Assembly (NCBI GenBank): GCA_040392805.1
Contig: JBEBVI010000242.1
Location: 1 to 6,450, forward strand
DNA from: Taibaiella helvus_B
Lineage (GTDB): Bacteria > Bacteroidota > Bacteroidia > Chitinophagales > Chitinophagaceae
DNA length: 6,450 nucleotides
Direction of reading: 5' to 3'
In this document: one piece after another, positions 5,087-6,450 of the stretch
Numbering within the stretch: the stretch's first letter is position 1
How the letters are laid out: every line of letters starts with the position of its first letter
Notes under the pieces: model-generated
Seen by the model: the letters and a program-made list of their open reading frames with translations, nothing else
Databases searched by the model: none
Told to the model about the DNA's origin: nothing
Translations under genes and position numbers: made by a program

Positions 5087-6449
5087 CTCCTTCAGCAAAA
5101 TACTTATGGAAGAAAGGTATCGTTTCAATGCCTTTAAAGTAATTAAAGATATCATATTTTTCATTAGGAGAGTGGATGTTGTCATTATCCAGGCCGAATC
5201 CCAACAATACTGTTTTAAGGCCTAATACACTTTCAAACAAAGCCACGATAGGAATACTGCCACCACCGCGGGTAGGTATAGGATCCTTATCAAAGGTCGT
5301 TTTGATGGCTTTGGCTGCTGCCTGGTAAGCGGGTGAATCCGTCGGCGTAACAACAGGCTCACCTCCGTGATGCGCAATGACTTTCACTTCTACCCCCGGA
5401 GGAGCAATTTTTTTGAAATGATCGGAAAACAAGTTGGATATTTCCTTAGAGCTCTGGTTAGGTACTAGGCGCATTGATATCTTGGCATGGGCTTTTGAAG
5501 GCAGTACTGTTTTGGCACCTTCACCTGTATAACCGCCCCAGATACCATTTACATCCAGTGTAGGACGCACACCCGTACGTTCTAAAGTTGTATAACCCAA
5601 TTCACCCCATACCTCGTTCACCCCTAAATCTTTCTTATATTCATCCAGGCTGAACGGCGCTTTATTCAGATCATTCCTTTCTTCCTCTTTCAGGTCAAGC
5701 ACCTTATCGTAGAAGCCGGGTATGGTGATCTGGTTATTTTCATCGTGCAGAGAGGCGATCATTTTACATAACTGGTTGATCGGGTTAGCTACAGCACCTC
5801 CGTATACTCCGCTGTGCAGATCGCGGTTAGGTCCTGTAACCTCTACCTCCATATAAGCGAGACCACGTAAGCCGCTTTCTATGGAAGGATGCTCCATACT
5901 GATCATAGAAGTATCTGAGATCAGGACGATATCCGCTTTCAGCTTTTCTTTATTCCCTTCCAGGAAGATGCCGAGATTATCCGAGCCGACTTCTTCTTCC
6001 CCTTCTATCATCAGCTTAATATTACAGGGAAGCGTATCAGTTTTAGACATAACCTCAAGCGCTTTAATGTGCATGAACATTTGTCCCTTATCGTCGCAGG
6101 CGCCACGGGCGTATATTTTACCCTCTTTTATAACCGGCTCAAAAGGTCCGCTGTGCCAAAGCTCAATAGGATCGGGTGGTTGCACATCGTAATGGCCGTA
6201 TACCAATACCGTAGGCAGGGCCGGGTCTATAATTTTTTCACCATACACGATGGGGTGGCCTTTAGTAGGGCAAACTTCGGCCTTATCGCAACCCGCCGCT
6301 ATCATAAAGTTCTTAACCGACTCTGCGCAACGCGCTACATCACTACTATATTGGCTATCCGCGCTTACCGAAGGTATGCGTAACAATTCCAGTAATTCTT
6401 CAAGGAAACGGTCTTTGTGTGTTTCAAGATAATCTTTCCAGACTTGCAT
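5079..6449 (-). CDS. M20-family metallodipeptidase
   Basis: This 456-aa cytoplasmic dizinc peptidase resembles the M20 dipeptidases of the carnosinase/CNDP2 branch, which cleave dipeptides or short peptides. Metal and catalytic elements are complete: GHYDVQP (85-91; His86, Asp88), ARGACDDKGQ (114-123; bridging Asp119), EGEEEVGS (149-156; general base Glu152 and ligand Glu153), SDT (178-180; Asp179) and the late ligand in HSPNE (426-430; His426). RDLHSG (209-214; His212) marks the lid/dimerisation domain inserted between the two parts of the catalytic domain. The N-terminus (YLETHKDRFLEELLELLRIP) is standard for the family, so ATG at 6449 is a good start. Only one base of upstream sequence remains, so the promoter is not visible. 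The stop is TAG at 5079-5081. It converges with the DUF721 gene; the intervening 129 bases hold two terminator hairpins. Exact substrate is unknown. Confidence 0.92.
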   Translation of the reverse strand: MQVWKDYLETHKDRFLEELLELLRIPSVSADSQYSSDVARCAESVKNFMIAAGCDKAEVCPTKGHPIVYGEKIIDPALPTVLVYGHYDVQPPDPIELWHSGPFEPVIKEGKIYARGACDDKGQMFMHIKALEVMSKTDTLPCNIKLMIEGEEEVGSDNLGIFLEGNKEKLKADIVLISDTSMISMEHPSIESGLRGLAYMEVEVTGPNRDLHSGVYGGAVANPINQLCKMIASLHDENNQITIPGFYDKVLDLKEEERNDLNKAPFSLDEYKKDLGVNEVWGELGYTTLERTGVRPTLDVNGIWGGYTGEGAKTVLPSKAHAKISMRLVPNQSSKEISNLFSDHFKKIAPPGVEVKVIAHHGGEPVVTPTDSPAYQAAAKAIKTTFDKDPIPTRGGGSIPIVALFESVLGLKTVLLGFGLDNDNIHSPNEKYDIFNYFKGIETIPFFHKYFAEGEK

Positions 6450-6450
6450 A

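Noticed and set aside
5881..6432. Plus-strand open frames opposite the peptidase N-terminal half
   Set aside because: They lie over the peptidase metal-site coding region and have no domain signal.

Overview
The window looks like ordinary chromosomal sequence from a Bacteroidota bacterium, most likely of the Chitinophagaceae type. Three things point there: the C-terminal half of a long Bacteroidota-style NusB, a stand-alone DUF721 (DciA-like) protein, and repeated matches to the Bacteroidota -7 promoter element TAnnTTTG with no clear Shine-Dalgarno sites before the starts. The family-level assignment is inference. No tRNA, rRNA, CRISPR array or insertion sequence is visible. No gap between genes exceeds about 130 bases.

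Layout, left to right. Bases 1-476 (+) are the 3' part of nusB, cut by the window edge. It converges on a minus-strand run of three genes: a UbiD-family prenylated-FMN decarboxylase (496-2328), an exported TraB/GumN-family protein (2361-3230) and a ZIP-family metal transporter (3318-4049). Transcription runs ZIP, then GumN, then UbiD. Opposite the ZIP gene is a Fur-family regulator (4136-4552, +). The 86-base divergent region holds a perfect 19-bp palindrome (4095-4113) flanked by a TAnnTTTG element on each strand. Next come the DUF721 gene (4668-4949, +) and, convergent to it, a complete M20-family metallodipeptidase (5079-6449, -). Two hairpins lie between these last two genes, one suited to stopping transcription on each strand.

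How the genes work together. The best-supported functional unit is the divergent Fur-family regulator and ZIP transporter. The palindrome lies over the predicted upstream promoter element of the ZIP gene and close to the regulator's own promoter, so a metal-responsive, self-regulating uptake switch (Zur-like) is the natural reading. GumN, a putative metal-dependent family, may be read from the same promoter. The other genes are housekeeping: transcription antitermination, quinone or aromatic-acid decarboxylation, replication and peptide turnover.

The most unusual non-coding signal is a 7-base periodic TCACTTC/TCACTCT repeat at two places (3284-3318 and 5047-5082). Each copy abuts or contains a gene's stop codon. 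Nothing in the window looks like a wholly new multi-gene system.
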